DNA of 64,000 nucleotides from NCBI RefSeq assembly GCF_000262465.1, contig NZ_CM001489.1, positions 3,247,739 through 3,311,738 on the forward strand. Reading direction: 5' to 3'. The translations under genes were made by a program, and so were the position numbers. This document shows positions 9,424 through 17,162 of this stretch, piece by piece. Numbering within the stretch: position 1 is the stretch's first letter; every line of letters starts with the position of its first letter. Below the pieces are notes generated by a model that ran no database searches, had not been told where the DNA came from, and was given only the letters and a program-made list of their open reading frames with translations. Source of the DNA: Frankia sp. QA3. GTDB taxonomy: Bacteria; Actinomycetota; Actinomycetes; Frankiales; Frankiaceae.

Positions 9424-11718
9424 CTACTTGTCCAGGTCGAGGACGAGCGGCGACGGCTTCGTCGTGGGCCGCGGCACGCCGAGGGTGGTCAGGGCGAAGC
9501 TCATCACGCCCTGGAACACCGGCGCGGCGACCTCCCCGCCGAAGTACCCCTTCTTCGGGTTGTCCAGGACGACCTCGACGACGACCTTCGCGTCGTCGGC
9601 CGGGGCGAAGCCGATGAACGACGAGACGTAGCCCTGGTAGCCGCCGTGCACCGGGTCCGGCCGGTACGCCGTGCCGGTCTTGCCGGCCACCCGGTAGCCG
9701 GGGACCTCGGCGAGCGGCGCGGTGCCCTCGTTCGTCGCGACCGCCTCCAGCATCCGGCTGAGCGTCGCCGCGGTCTGCGCGCTGATCACCCGCTGGCCGG
9801 GGGGGTGCGGGGTGACCTGGACGGTCCCGTCCGGGCCGGTGACGGCGTCGACGAGGCGGGGGGTGACCCGCACGCCGCCGTTGGCGACGGTGGCGTAGAC
9901 CGACGCCATCTGCAGCGCCGTCGCCGACATGCCCTGCCCGTAGGAGATGGTCGCGGTCTGGCTGCCCGACCATGCCTTCGCCGGCGGCAGCAGGCCGCTG
10001 CCCTCGCCGGGGAAGTGCAGTCCCGTCTTCGCGCCGAGGCCGAAGGCGCGCAGCGCCTGCTCCATCGCCGGCCGGCCGACCCGTTCGGCGATCTCCACGG
10101 TGCCGATGTTGCTGGAGCGGGCCAGCACCCCGGCGGCGGTCAGGTGCTCGACGCCATGCTCCTCGGAGTCCTCGATGCGCACCCCGCCGCGGATGATCGA
10201 CGGTGGGATGGTCAGCGGTGTCTCGGCGGTGATGAGCCCGCGGTCGAGCGCGGCGGCCATCGTGATCACCTTGTTGACGCTGCCGGGCTCGTAGGCGTCC
10301 CGGGTGGAGCGGTTGCCCAGCGCCGCGTTGTCCCGCGCGGTGATGTTGCGCGGGTCGAACTCGGGCGCGTCGGCCATCGCGAGGATGTCCCCGGTGCGGG
10401 GATCCATCACGACGACCGTGCCGCCGTCGGCCTCGGAGGAGCGCACCGCGTCGGCGATGGCCTGCTGGGCGTTCCACTGGATGTCACGGTCGAGGGTGAG
10501 CCGCAGCGCCGAGCCCGGCACGGGGTTGCGCTGTCGGCTCTGCCCGGAGGGGATCTCGATGCCCTCCGGGTTGGCCAACAGCTGGCGTAGGCCGTCGGTC
10601 CCCCGCAACACCTTGTCGTATGCGAGTTCCAGCCCGCCGCCGCCCTCCAGGATGCCGCCGTCACCTTGCCGCATGAACCCGATGACGTTGGCCGCCAGCG
10701 GCCCGGCGGGGTAGGTGCGGCCGCGTTCCTCGGTGATGCCGATGCCGCGCAGCTGCAGCGCGCTGACCTTCTTCGCGACCTCGGGGGTCAGGCCGCGGGC
10801 GAGGTAGACGAACTGGATGTGCTTGGCCAGATTCCTGGTCAGCAGCGTCGTCAGCTCGTCGACGCTGTCCTCGAGCACGGGGGCGAGCTTCGCGGCGGTC
10901 GCGCCGATGTCCTTGACGTTCGTCGGGTTCGCGTAGACGGCGCGCAGCTCGACGTGCTGGGCGAGGGTGTGGCCGGACCGGTCGGTGATCGCGCCGCGCA
11001 CCGCGGGCAGCACGATCGTGCGCAGCCGCTGGGCCTCGGCCTGGGCCGCGTAGGTCGACGCCGAGAAGCCCTGGAGCTGGGTCAGTCGCAGGGCGAGGAC
11101 GCCGAGCAGCGCGCACATGAACACGATCGCCACCCGCAGCCGCCGCCGCGGGCTGCCCAGCCGGTAGTTGCGCCGGACCGGCGGACGCGGTGGCCGACGG
11201 CCACCACCGGCACGCCCGCCGCCGCCGCGCACGGGCCGGCCTCGCCCGGCACCGGCCCCGCGGGGCATCGCCCCCGGCCGGTACACGCGGCGGCCCTCCG
11301 CGTCGTCGACGTCATCGAAGTCGTCGACGTCATCGAAGTCGTCGACGTGGTCGTAGTCGTCGACGTGGTCGTAGTCGTCGTAGTCGAGGTCGTCGTGGTC
11401 GCGGTAGCGGTCACTGTGCCCGTGGGCGGTGCCTGCTCGGGTGTCATACCGCCGGGCGCTGCCTCCCCGGCCGCCTCCCCGGACGGCGCCTCCCCGGCGC
11501 GCCCGCGGGTGCTCCTGCGCGGCTCGGGCACGGCCCGCCCGCTGACCGGGCCGGCCAGGTGCGCGGCCCGGGTCGCCGTCATCCCGGTCGTCCGCCTGGC
11601 CGGGATCCTGGTCGTCGTCGCGGCGCAACCTGCCACCGTGCACGGAGGCCGGCGGCGGGGTCACCAGCCGTAGTCGACCGCGCCCCCGCCGGGGTGAGCC
11701 GGAGAGCGTGGAGCTCAC
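9424..11718 (-). CDS. ftsI: Septal penicillin-binding protein (class B transpeptidase) with acidic N-terminal extension
   Basis: FtsI cross-links septal peptidoglycan. The core has a single membrane segment (about residues 190-212, VAIVFMCALLGVLALRLTQ), a PBP dimerisation domain, then the transpeptidase domain with SVNK (SxxK), SSN and KTGTA motifs in order. The 764-residue protein is longer than usual because of a roughly 180-residue cytoplasmic extension. This is basic at first, then very acidic with hexapeptide repeats (DDYDHV)2(DDFDDV)2 encoded by two pairs of 18-bp DNA repeats at about nt 11310-11390. The GTG start overlaps the preceding gene's stop (GTGA). No RGD-free alternative start was obvious. 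The extension may bind basic cytoplasmic division proteins; that is inference. Confidence 0.94.
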   Translation of the reverse strand: MSSTLSGSPRRGRGRLRLVTPPPASVHGGRLRRDDDQDPGQADDRDDGDPGRAPGRPGQRAGRARAAQEHPRARRGGAVRGGGRGGSARRYDTRAGTAHGHSDRYRDHDDLDYDDYDHVDDYDHVDDFDDVDDFDDVDDAEGRRVYRPGAMPRGAGAGRGRPVRGGGGRAGGGRRPPRPPVRRNYRLGSPRRRLRVAIVFMCALLGVLALRLTQLQGFSASTYAAQAEAQRLRTIVLPAVRGAITDRSGHTLAQHVELRAVYANPTNVKDIGATAAKLAPVLEDSVDELTTLLTRNLAKHIQFVYLARGLTPEVAKKVSALQLRGIGITEERGRTYPAGPLAANVIGFMRQGDGGILEGGGGLELAYDKVLRGTDGLRQLLANPEGIEIPSGQSRQRNPVPGSALRLTLDRDIQWNAQQAIADAVRSSEADGGTVVVMDPRTGDILAMADAPEFDPRNITARDNAALGNRSTRDAYEPGSVNKVITMAAALDRGLITAETPLTIPPSIIRGGVRIEDSEEHGVEHLTAAGVLARSSNIGTVEIAERVGRPAMEQALRAFGLGAKTGLHFPGEGSGLLPPAKAWSGSQTATISYGQGMSATALQMASVYATVANGGVRVTPRLVDAVTGPDGTVQVTPHPPGQRVISAQTAATLSRMLEAVATNEGTAPLAEVPGYRVAGKTGTAYRPDPVHGGYQGYVSSFIGFAPADDAKVVVEVVLDNPKKGYFGGEVAAPVFQGVMSFALTTLGVPRPTTKPSPLVLDLDK

Positions 11719-12638
11719 TGCGCGGGCCCACCCCGGTCGGCGGTGGCGGTGCCGGTCGATGCCGCCGTGCCCGACGTCGCCCCGGTGCCCGGCCCGCTGC
11801 TGGTGGCACCCGGCGCTGGTGCGGTCTCCGAGGCCGGCTGCGACCCCACGGCCGCACCGGCCGCCGCGCCGCCGGCTGCCCCACCACCGGTCGCCACGCC
11901 GCTCGTGCCGGTCCCGGTGGCGCCCGCGGCGCCGGCCGCGGTCGTTTCCGCCCCGATGGCGGTGCCCGCGGCACCGGCCGCGGTCGCACCCGTACTGGCC
12001 GTGGTACCCGTACTGGCCGTGGTACCCGTGGTGGCCGTGGTGGCCGTGGTGGCCGTGGTGGCCGCGCCCGTGCCGGCCGCGGGCTGCTGGCCCGCCGGTG
12101 CGGGCACGATCACCAGTACCGAGCCGCTGCCCGGCTCCCGGGCCAGCACCCGGGCGCCCGGCGGCAGCGGCGAGCCCGGCGCGAGGTACTCTGGCACCCC
12201 GCCGGGCACCATGCCGTAACGGCTGACCTGGGCAGCCAGCGCCGCCGGGTCGGAGAGCTGGTCGGCCCGCACCATGAGCGACTGCTCCTCGTCCGCCAGG
12301 GCGGAGGCCCGGTTACGCAGGGCGTTCTCCTGGAACGAGTTCTGCATCAGCGCGAGGTTGAGCAGCAGCAGACCCAGCAGGCCGGCACCGAGCAGCACCA
12401 ACAGCAGGACGACGAACGGCCCCTTGCGGGCGCCCGCCGGGGCCGGGCGGACCACCGTGAGCCGCGTCCGGGCAGGGGCCCGCCGCAGTGGCGGATCGAG
12501 GACCGGGGCCGTCGCCGCGGCGGTGCGCACCGCCCCGGCGCCCGGCGCCCGGCCCGCCCGGGCACCGGTGGGGGGGCCGCCGGCGCGGCCGCCGCCGGCC
12601 CGCCCCGCTCGAGAAAGCGGCTGCGCGGGAGCGGTCAC
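11715..12638 (-). CDS. FtsL/DivIC-like septum protein with Thr/Ala-rich repeat tail
   Basis: The position between rsmH and ftsI is that of ftsL. The product (307 residues) has a low-complexity basic N terminus, one membrane helix ([20 protein letters not shown], about residues 72-91), then a short heptad-like extracytoplasmic region containing [19 protein letters not shown] and [18 protein letters not shown]. This matches the FtsL/septum-formation-initiator layout. The last 130 residues are Ala/Thr/Gly repeats ([18 protein letters not shown]) encoded by 9- and 18-bp tandem DNA repeats at about nt 11990-12060. FtsL proteins are normally 100-200 residues, so the tail is an unusual addition exposed outside the cell. 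Start and stop overlap both neighbours by 4 bases. Confidence 0.8.
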   Translation of the reverse strand: MTAPAQPLSRAGRAGGGRAGGPPTGARAGRAPGAGAVRTAAATAPVLDPPLRRAPARTRLTVVRPAPAGARKGPFVVLLLVLLGAGLLGLLLLNLALMQNSFQENALRNRASALADEEQSLMVRADQLSDPAALAAQVSRYGMVPGGVPEYLAPGSPLPPGARVLAREPGSGSVLVIVPAPAGQQPAAGTGAATTATTATTATTGTTASTGTTASTGATAAGAAGTAIGAETTAAGAAGATGTGTSGVATGGGAAGGAAAGAAVGSQPASETAPAPGATSSGPGTGATSGTAASTGTATADRGGPAQ

Positions 12639-13612
12639 GATGCACCTCCGATGGTGGGCTGGGCGCGGTCCGGGTTCGGAGCCGTACGTTCGGCGGCCCG
12701 CAACCGCACGGACGCCGCCCGCGGGTTGTCGGACTTCTCGACCTCGCTCGCCGGTTCCGCGCCGCGGGTGAGCCAGCGCAACCGCGGCTCGGCACCGGCC
12801 GGCACCACCGGCATGTCCGGCGGCACCAGCGTCTCCGCGTAGCCGCGCAGCTCCCGCTTGACCAGCCGGTCCTCGAGGGAGTGGTAGGACAGCACGACGA
12901 GCCGGCCGCCGACGGCCAGCGCGTCGAACGCGGCGGGTAATGCCCGGGCGAGCACGTCCAGCTCGGAGTTGACCTCGATGCGCAGCCCCTGGAAGGTGCG
13001 CTTGGCCGGATTGCCGCCGGTCCGGCGGGCCGGCGCCGGGATGGCGTCGCGGACGAGGTCGACCAGCCGCGCCGAGGTGGTGAACGGCTCGACGCCGCGG
13101 GCCCGGACGATCGACTCCGCGATGCGGCGGGCGAACCGCTCCTCGCCGTAGTCCCGCAGGATCCGCGCCAGCTCGGCGACGTCGTAGGTGTTGAGGACCT
13201 CGGCGGCCGTCCGGCCGCGGGTGGCGTCCATCCGCATGTCCAGCGGCGCGTCCCGGGAGTAGGCGAACCCGCGCGCGTCGGTGTCGAGCTGCAGCGACGA
13301 GACCCCGAGGTCGAACAGGACGCCCTGCACCCGCGGGTGGCCGAGGCTGGCGAGGACCGTGCCGATCTCGTCGTAGACGGCGTGGACGAGCCGCACCCGG
13401 TCGGGCGCGAGCGCGCGCAGCCGCTCGCCGCTGTGCGCCAGGGCATCAGGATCACGATCGAGACCGACGACCCGGACCTCGGGGAAGGCCCCGAGCAGGG
13501 CGGCGGCGTGCCCGCCGAGCCCCACCGTGGCATCCACCACCACGGCTCCCGGCGTGCCCAGGGCCGGGGCCAGCAGTTCCAGTACGCGGTCGGTCAGCAC
13601 AGGCGTGTGCAT
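12635..13612 (-). CDS. rsmH: 16S rRNA (cytosine(1402)-N(4))-methyltransferase
   Basis: RsmH (MraW) methylates N4 of C1402 in the ribosomal decoding centre using SAM. The 325-residue protein shows [13 protein letters not shown] at the start, the SAM-binding [34 protein letters not shown] with [16 protein letters not shown], and the C-terminal [13 protein letters not shown] and [13 protein letters not shown]. All are standard for the family. It is the second gene of the division cluster, separated from mraZ by about 260 bases in which I see no gene. Confidence 0.97.
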   Translation of the reverse strand: MHTPVLTDRVLELLAPALGTPGAVVVDATVGLGGHAAALLGAFPEVRVVGLDRDPDALAHSGERLRALAPDRVRLVHAVYDEIGTVLASLGHPRVQGVLFDLGVSSLQLDTDARGFAYSRDAPLDMRMDATRGRTAAEVLNTYDVAELARILRDYGEERFARRIAESIVRARGVEPFTTSARLVDLVRDAIPAPARRTGGNPAKRTFQGLRIEVNSELDVLARALPAAFDALAVGGRLVVLSYHSLEDRLVKRELRGYAETLVPPDMPVVPAGAEPRLRWLTRGAEPASEVEKSDNPRAASVRLRAAERTAPNPDRAQPTIGGAS

Positions 13613-13874
13613 GGCGTTCAGCGCTGAGCCTCCCTCGACCGCTCGTGGACCTCGTCTTCAGATGTGCTGACGGGCTCGTCCGGTGCGGCGGCATCCCGAG
13701 CAGGGCGCGCGGGCACCGCCGGGCGGCGGATCCGCACGTGGGATCACCAGGCGTGGCCAGCCGGGCACGCTCCCCGCTGCGCCGGTCGCCGGGGAAGGGG
13801 CGGCCGGAGGTGCAGGTGCGGGCGCGGGCGGAACACGTGGTCCGGGCGTCCGGATCGCGAGATCCCAGGGCAGC
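13613..13874. other. Intergenic stretch between mraZ and rsmH
   Basis: This 262-base gap is longer than usual between mraZ and rsmH. No reading frame here has recognisable protein content. It contains a small inverted repeat GGATC-GCGA-GATCC near 13853 just downstream of the mraZ stop, too short to call a terminator. A secondary promoter for rsmH could lie here but none is clear. Confidence 0.4.
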
Positions 13875-14306
13875 TCAGATCACTCCGGGCAGGACCTCCT
13901 CGGACAGCTCGGCAAAGCTCTCCTCCTGGCTTTCCAGGTAGGCCTGCCAGCGCTGGGCGTCCCAGATCTCGACCCGGGTGTTCGCCCCGTTGACCACGCA
14001 GTCGCGCGTCAGCCCCGCGTAGGTGCGCAGCGGGGCGGGAATGGTGATCCGCCCCTGCCGGTCCGGCGCGTCGTCGGCAGCCGAGGAGAAGAACACCCGG
14101 CTGTAGTCACGCAGCGCCTTCGCCGTGACCGGGGCGGTGCGCAGGGACTCGCTGATCCGGGTGAACTCCGCCATCGGGAAGACGTACAGGCATCGTTCCT
14201 GCCCCTTGGTGATCACAAGCCCCCCCTCCAACTCGTCGCGGAATTTCGCGGGCAGCGTCAGCCGCCCCTTGTCATCCAGCCGTGGCGTGTGGCTGCCGAG
14301 AAACAC
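13875..14306 (-). CDS. mraZ: Transcriptional regulator MraZ
   Basis: MraZ is a ring-forming AbrB-fold DNA-binding protein that represses its own division operon. The product has 143 residues, the family's usual length. Both repeats of the fold are visible: [21 protein letters not shown] and [15 protein letters not shown] (each with the DxxGR core). I chose the GTG at 14306, giving [10 protein letters not shown], because GGGGAGG lies 6 bases upstream; an in-frame GTG at 14324 would read through that ribosome site. It is the first gene of the minus-strand cluster, and candidate binding boxes lie 75-110 bases upstream. Confidence 0.96.
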   Translation of the reverse strand: MFLGSHTPRLDDKGRLTLPAKFRDELEGGLVITKGQERCLYVFPMAEFTRISESLRTAPVTAKALRDYSRVFFSSAADDAPDRQGRITIPAPLRTYAGLTRDCVVNGANTRVEIWDAQRWQAYLESQEESFAELSEEVLPGVI

Positions 14307-14381
14307 CGGCAACCTCCCCGCCACTGCCGGGAAGACAGCGCCAGGTCACCCCGCGACGGTCACCCGTAAGCTCCTGCCCCC

Positions 14382-14415
14382 CCACTGCGCGCCACTCTAC
14401 TCCACCGCCCCCCAC
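14382..14415 (-). promoter_or_regulatory. Four GTGG boxes at exact 10-bp spacing: MraZ operator
   Basis: On the minus strand GTGG occurs starting at 14415, 14405, 14395 and 14385, exactly one helical turn apart, and upstream of mraZ. Known MraZ targets consist of several TGGGN boxes separated by 5 bases (10-bp period) in front of mraZ. The match of position, strand, period and core makes this the likely autoregulatory site. More TGGG-like words continue upstream to about 14455 but with irregular spacing. Confidence 0.72.
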
Positions 14416-14513
14416 CCGACACCCCCTCAACACCCCGCGCCACCCCACCGAACCCACTCCGATGACAGGCGCGCGCGGTGCCCCCCGAAGGGCTGGTATA
14501 AACCCCCAAAAAT

Positions 14514-14534
14514 TGGTAGGAATGTCTCCTACCA
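14514..14534. promoter_or_regulatory. Perfect 8-bp inverted repeat TGGTAGGA-N5-TCCTACCA in the divergent mraZ/moxR region
   Basis: A perfect palindrome with 5-base spacer lies in an AT-richer patch between the mraZ boxes and the moxR gene, next to a TATAAA-containing segment (14497-14505). Its compact arms and location suggest a repressor or activator site for one or both divergent operons rather than a terminator. The protein that binds it is unknown. The rest of the 14307-14751 gap holds no credible gene. Confidence 0.4.
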
Positions 14535-14751
14535 GCGGAGGATCGAGCGGATCCGCCCGCGCGCCGACCCGGACTCGGCGGGTGGGTGGACCTCTACCTG
14601 GCGCCCCCCATCACCAGCCCGGTCGCGGGCAAGTTTCCTTGACCACTGTGGCCTGCACGCCCGCTGTGGATGTCACACTCGGGAGGGGGACGGGTCCCGC
14701 CGGGGCCGGCTCCGCGCAGCCCGAAGCCCGACCCCGGAGGGGGGCCAACTA

Positions 14752-15780
14752 GTGGTGACCGACCCAGGTCTGCTCCACTGGCGTGACCCGGTGGCCGACA
14801 TCGGCCACCTCGCCGAAATCGCCGACCGGGTCCGGGCGCGCGTCGAGACGGTCATCGACGGCAAGTCCGAGGCGATCACCACCGCGCTGGTGGTGCTGCT
14901 CTCCGAGGGTCACCTGCTCATCGAGGACGTCCCCGGGGTGGGCAAGACCATGCTCGCCAAGGCCCTCGCCCGCTCCATCGACGCCCGGGTCCGGCGCATC
15001 CAGTTCACCCCCGACCTGCTGCCCAGCGACGTCACCGGCGTCAGCGTCTACAACCAGGGCACCCGGGACTTCGAGTTCCGCCCCGGCCCGGTGTTCGCCA
15101 ACATCGTCGTCGGCGACGAGATCAACCGGGCCGAGCCCAAGGCGCAGTCCGCCCTGCTGGAGTGCATGGAGGAGCATCAGGTCACAGTCGACGGGGTCAC
15201 CTATCGGCTGGAGTCGCCGTTCATGGTCATCGCGACCCAGAACCCGGTGGAGATGGAGGGCACCCGGGCGCTGCCCGAGGCACAGCGGGATCGGTTCACC
15301 GCGCGGATCTCGATGGGCTACCCGTCCCCCGCCGCCGAGATGGCGATGCTCGACAACCACGGCAACGCCAACCCCCTGACGGGCATCACCCCCGTCACCG
15401 ACGCCGCCGAGATCGCCCGGCTGATCTCCCTGGTGCGCACCGTGCACGTGTCCCCCGAGGTGCGGCACTACATCGTCGACCTGGTCGGCGGGACCCGGGT
15501 GCATCCCGAGATCGCGCTCGGGGCGTCCCCCCGGGCGGCGCTGCACCTCATCCGGGCCGCGCGCGCCCGCGCCGCGCTGGACCAGCGCGCCTTCGTCCTG
15601 CCCGACGACGTGCAGGAGATGGCCATCCCGGTGATGGCGCACCGCCTGCTGCTGCACCCGGAGATCATGCTCTCCGGCGAGCCCACCACCGAGGTCGCCG
15701 CCCGGGTCCTGACCGAGGTCCTGCACCGCATCCCCATTCCCCGCCCCGGTACGGCACGCCCGGCCCGGCACGGCCGTTAG
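14752..15780 (+). CDS. MoxR-family AAA+ ATPase
   Basis: MoxR ATPases act as chaperones that activate or assemble partner proteins, commonly encoded next to DUF58 and VWA proteins. The 342-residue protein has Walker A EDVPGVGKTMLAKALA (about residues 60-75), Walker B VVGDEINRA, sensor ATQNPVEMEGTRALPEAQRDRF and a C-terminal AAA lid with GASPRAALHL. Start is GTG at 14752 (or the next GTG, 14755) after a GGAGGGGGG-type ribosome site; upstream frame extension is not protein-like. It leads a three-gene operon with the DUF58 and transglutaminase genes, divergent from mraZ; this layout beside the dcw cluster is known in actinobacteria. Confidence 0.93.
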   Translation: MVTDPGLLHWRDPVADIGHLAEIADRVRARVETVIDGKSEAITTALVVLLSEGHLLIEDVPGVGKTMLAKALARSIDARVRRIQFTPDLLPSDVTGVSVYNQGTRDFEFRPGPVFANIVVGDEINRAEPKAQSALLECMEEHQVTVDGVTYRLESPFMVIATQNPVEMEGTRALPEAQRDRFTARISMGYPSPAAEMAMLDNHGNANPLTGITPVTDAAEIARLISLVRTVHVSPEVRHYIVDLVGGTRVHPEIALGASPRAALHLIRAARARAALDQRAFVLPDDVQEMAIPVMAHRLLLHPEIMLSGEPTTEVAARVLTEVLHRIPIPRPGTARPARHGR

Positions 15781-15788
15781 AGATCCGT

Positions 15789-17162
15789 GTGCGGGACTTT
15801 GTCGCGGCGCTGCGCGGCCTGACGGTCCGCGGCCGGTCCTTCCTCGCCGCTGGGGCGGCTTGTGCCGTGTCCGCGGTCGTCCTCGGCGAGCAGGACCTGC
15901 TGCGCATCGGGCTGCTCATCGCGAGCCTGCCGGTGCTCGCGGCGGCGATCGTCTGCCGCACCCGCTACCGGCTGTCCTGCACGCGCCGGCTCGAACCGCG
16001 CCGGGTCACCGCGGGCGACCGGGTCAGCGTGCGCATCCAGCTCGAGAACGTCAGCCGCTCGCCGTCGTCGGTGCTGCTGGTGGAGGACACGACCGGGTCC
16101 GGTCTGGGCGGCGGCGCCCGCTTCGTGCTCGACCGGATCGAGCCCGGCGGCAGCCGTGACCTCTCCTATGCCCTGCGCGCGGCGGTCCGCGGCCGCTACC
16201 AGATCGGGCCGATGGCGATCCGGCTCGGCGATCCGTTCGGGCTCTGCGAGCTGTCCCGCAGCTTCCGCAGCCTGGACGAGCTGATCGTCGCGCCCGCGAT
16301 CGAGCGGCTGCCGCCGGCCCGGCCGGGTGCCTCGGCGAGCGTGAGCACCGAGCTGCGCCGGGCCACCGGCCTGGTCGGCGAGGACGAGACGACCACCCGG
16401 CCGTACCGGTCCGGCGACGACCTGCGCAAGGTGCACTGGAAGACCACGGCCCGCAGCGGCGAGCTGATGGTTCGGCGCGAGGAGCACCCGCAGACCGGCG
16501 CCGCGGCGATCCTGCTCGACACCCGGGAGCGGGCCTGGCCGGACTCGGGCCCCGCGTCGGCGTTCGAGTGGGCGGTCAGCGCCGTCGGAGGGATCGGGAT
16601 CCACCTGGTCCGCGGTGGCTACCGGGTCCGCCTGCTCACCGACCGGGGGCAGGTCACGACTGCGGCCGGCGCCACCGTCTCCGGGCTGCTCGACGAGCTG
16701 GCCACGCTCACCCCGGCCGACGCCGAGTCGCTGCAACCGGCGCTCGCCGCGCTGCACCGCCCCGGCAGCGACCGGGGCGGGCTGCTCGTCGCCGTGCTCG
16801 GCCACACCGACACGGCCCTGGCGACGACGCTGGCCGGATTACGCTCGCGCCGCGCCCCCGCGATCGCCGTCCTTGTCGACGTGACGAGCTGGGGCGCGCA
16901 CCCGTCGGCCGCCGCCGACCTCGCCGCGACGAGGTCGGCGCTGACCCGCGCCGGCTGGGCGGTGCTCGTCGCGCGGCAGGGAGTGAGCCTCGCCTCGGTG
17001 TGGCCGCGGGTGACGGCACTGGCGGGGCAGTCGGGATTCGCCGGCGCCCGCCCCGCGGATGGCGGCGGGGTCGGCGGCGCAGGCCGTGGCGGGGTCGGCG
17101 AGGCAGCCAGGACGGCCCGGGCCGCGGGCCAGCCCGGGGCCGCGCGCCGGGCGGCCCGGTGA
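15789..17162 (+). CDS. DUF58 domain-containing membrane protein
   Basis: The 457-residue protein has two N-terminal hydrophobic segments (residues 17-60), a beta-rich region, then the DUF58 core with TTTRPYRSGDDLRKVHWKTT and ARSGELMVRREE, a segment related to a degenerate VWA domain. Function is undefined; family members are operonic with MoxR ATPases and transglutaminases and are thought to be their clients. It starts at GTG 8 bases after the MoxR stop, with only a weak ribosome site, and overlaps the next gene by 4 bases. The last 45 residues are Gly/Ala-rich. Confidence 0.88.
   Translation: MRDFVAALRGLTVRGRSFLAAGAACAVSAVVLGEQDLLRIGLLIASLPVLAAAIVCRTRYRLSCTRRLEPRRVTAGDRVSVRIQLENVSRSPSSVLLVEDTTGSGLGGGARFVLDRIEPGGSRDLSYALRAAVRGRYQIGPMAIRLGDPFGLCELSRSFRSLDELIVAPAIERLPPARPGASASVSTELRRATGLVGEDETTTRPYRSGDDLRKVHWKTTARSGELMVRREEHPQTGAAAILLDTRERAWPDSGPASAFEWAVSAVGGIGIHLVRGGYRVRLLTDRGQVTTAAGATVSGLLDELATLTPADAESLQPALAALHRPGSDRGGLLVAVLGHTDTALATTLAGLRSRRAPAIAVLVDVTSWGAHPSAAADLAATRSALTRAGWAVLVARQGVSLASVWPRVTALAGQSGFAGARPADGGGVGGAGRGGVGEAARTARAAGQPGAARRAAR

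Noticed and set aside
7864..10590. Very long plus-strand open frame opposite murE and ftsI
   Set aside because: It mirrors the codon bias of the genes on the other strand; its translation is Arg/His/Gly/Asp-rich with no domain, while murE and ftsI have complete motifs.
14125..14751. Upstream extension of the MoxR frame
   Set aside because: The extension crosses mraZ and its operator and has non-protein composition; GTG 14752 has a ribosome site.
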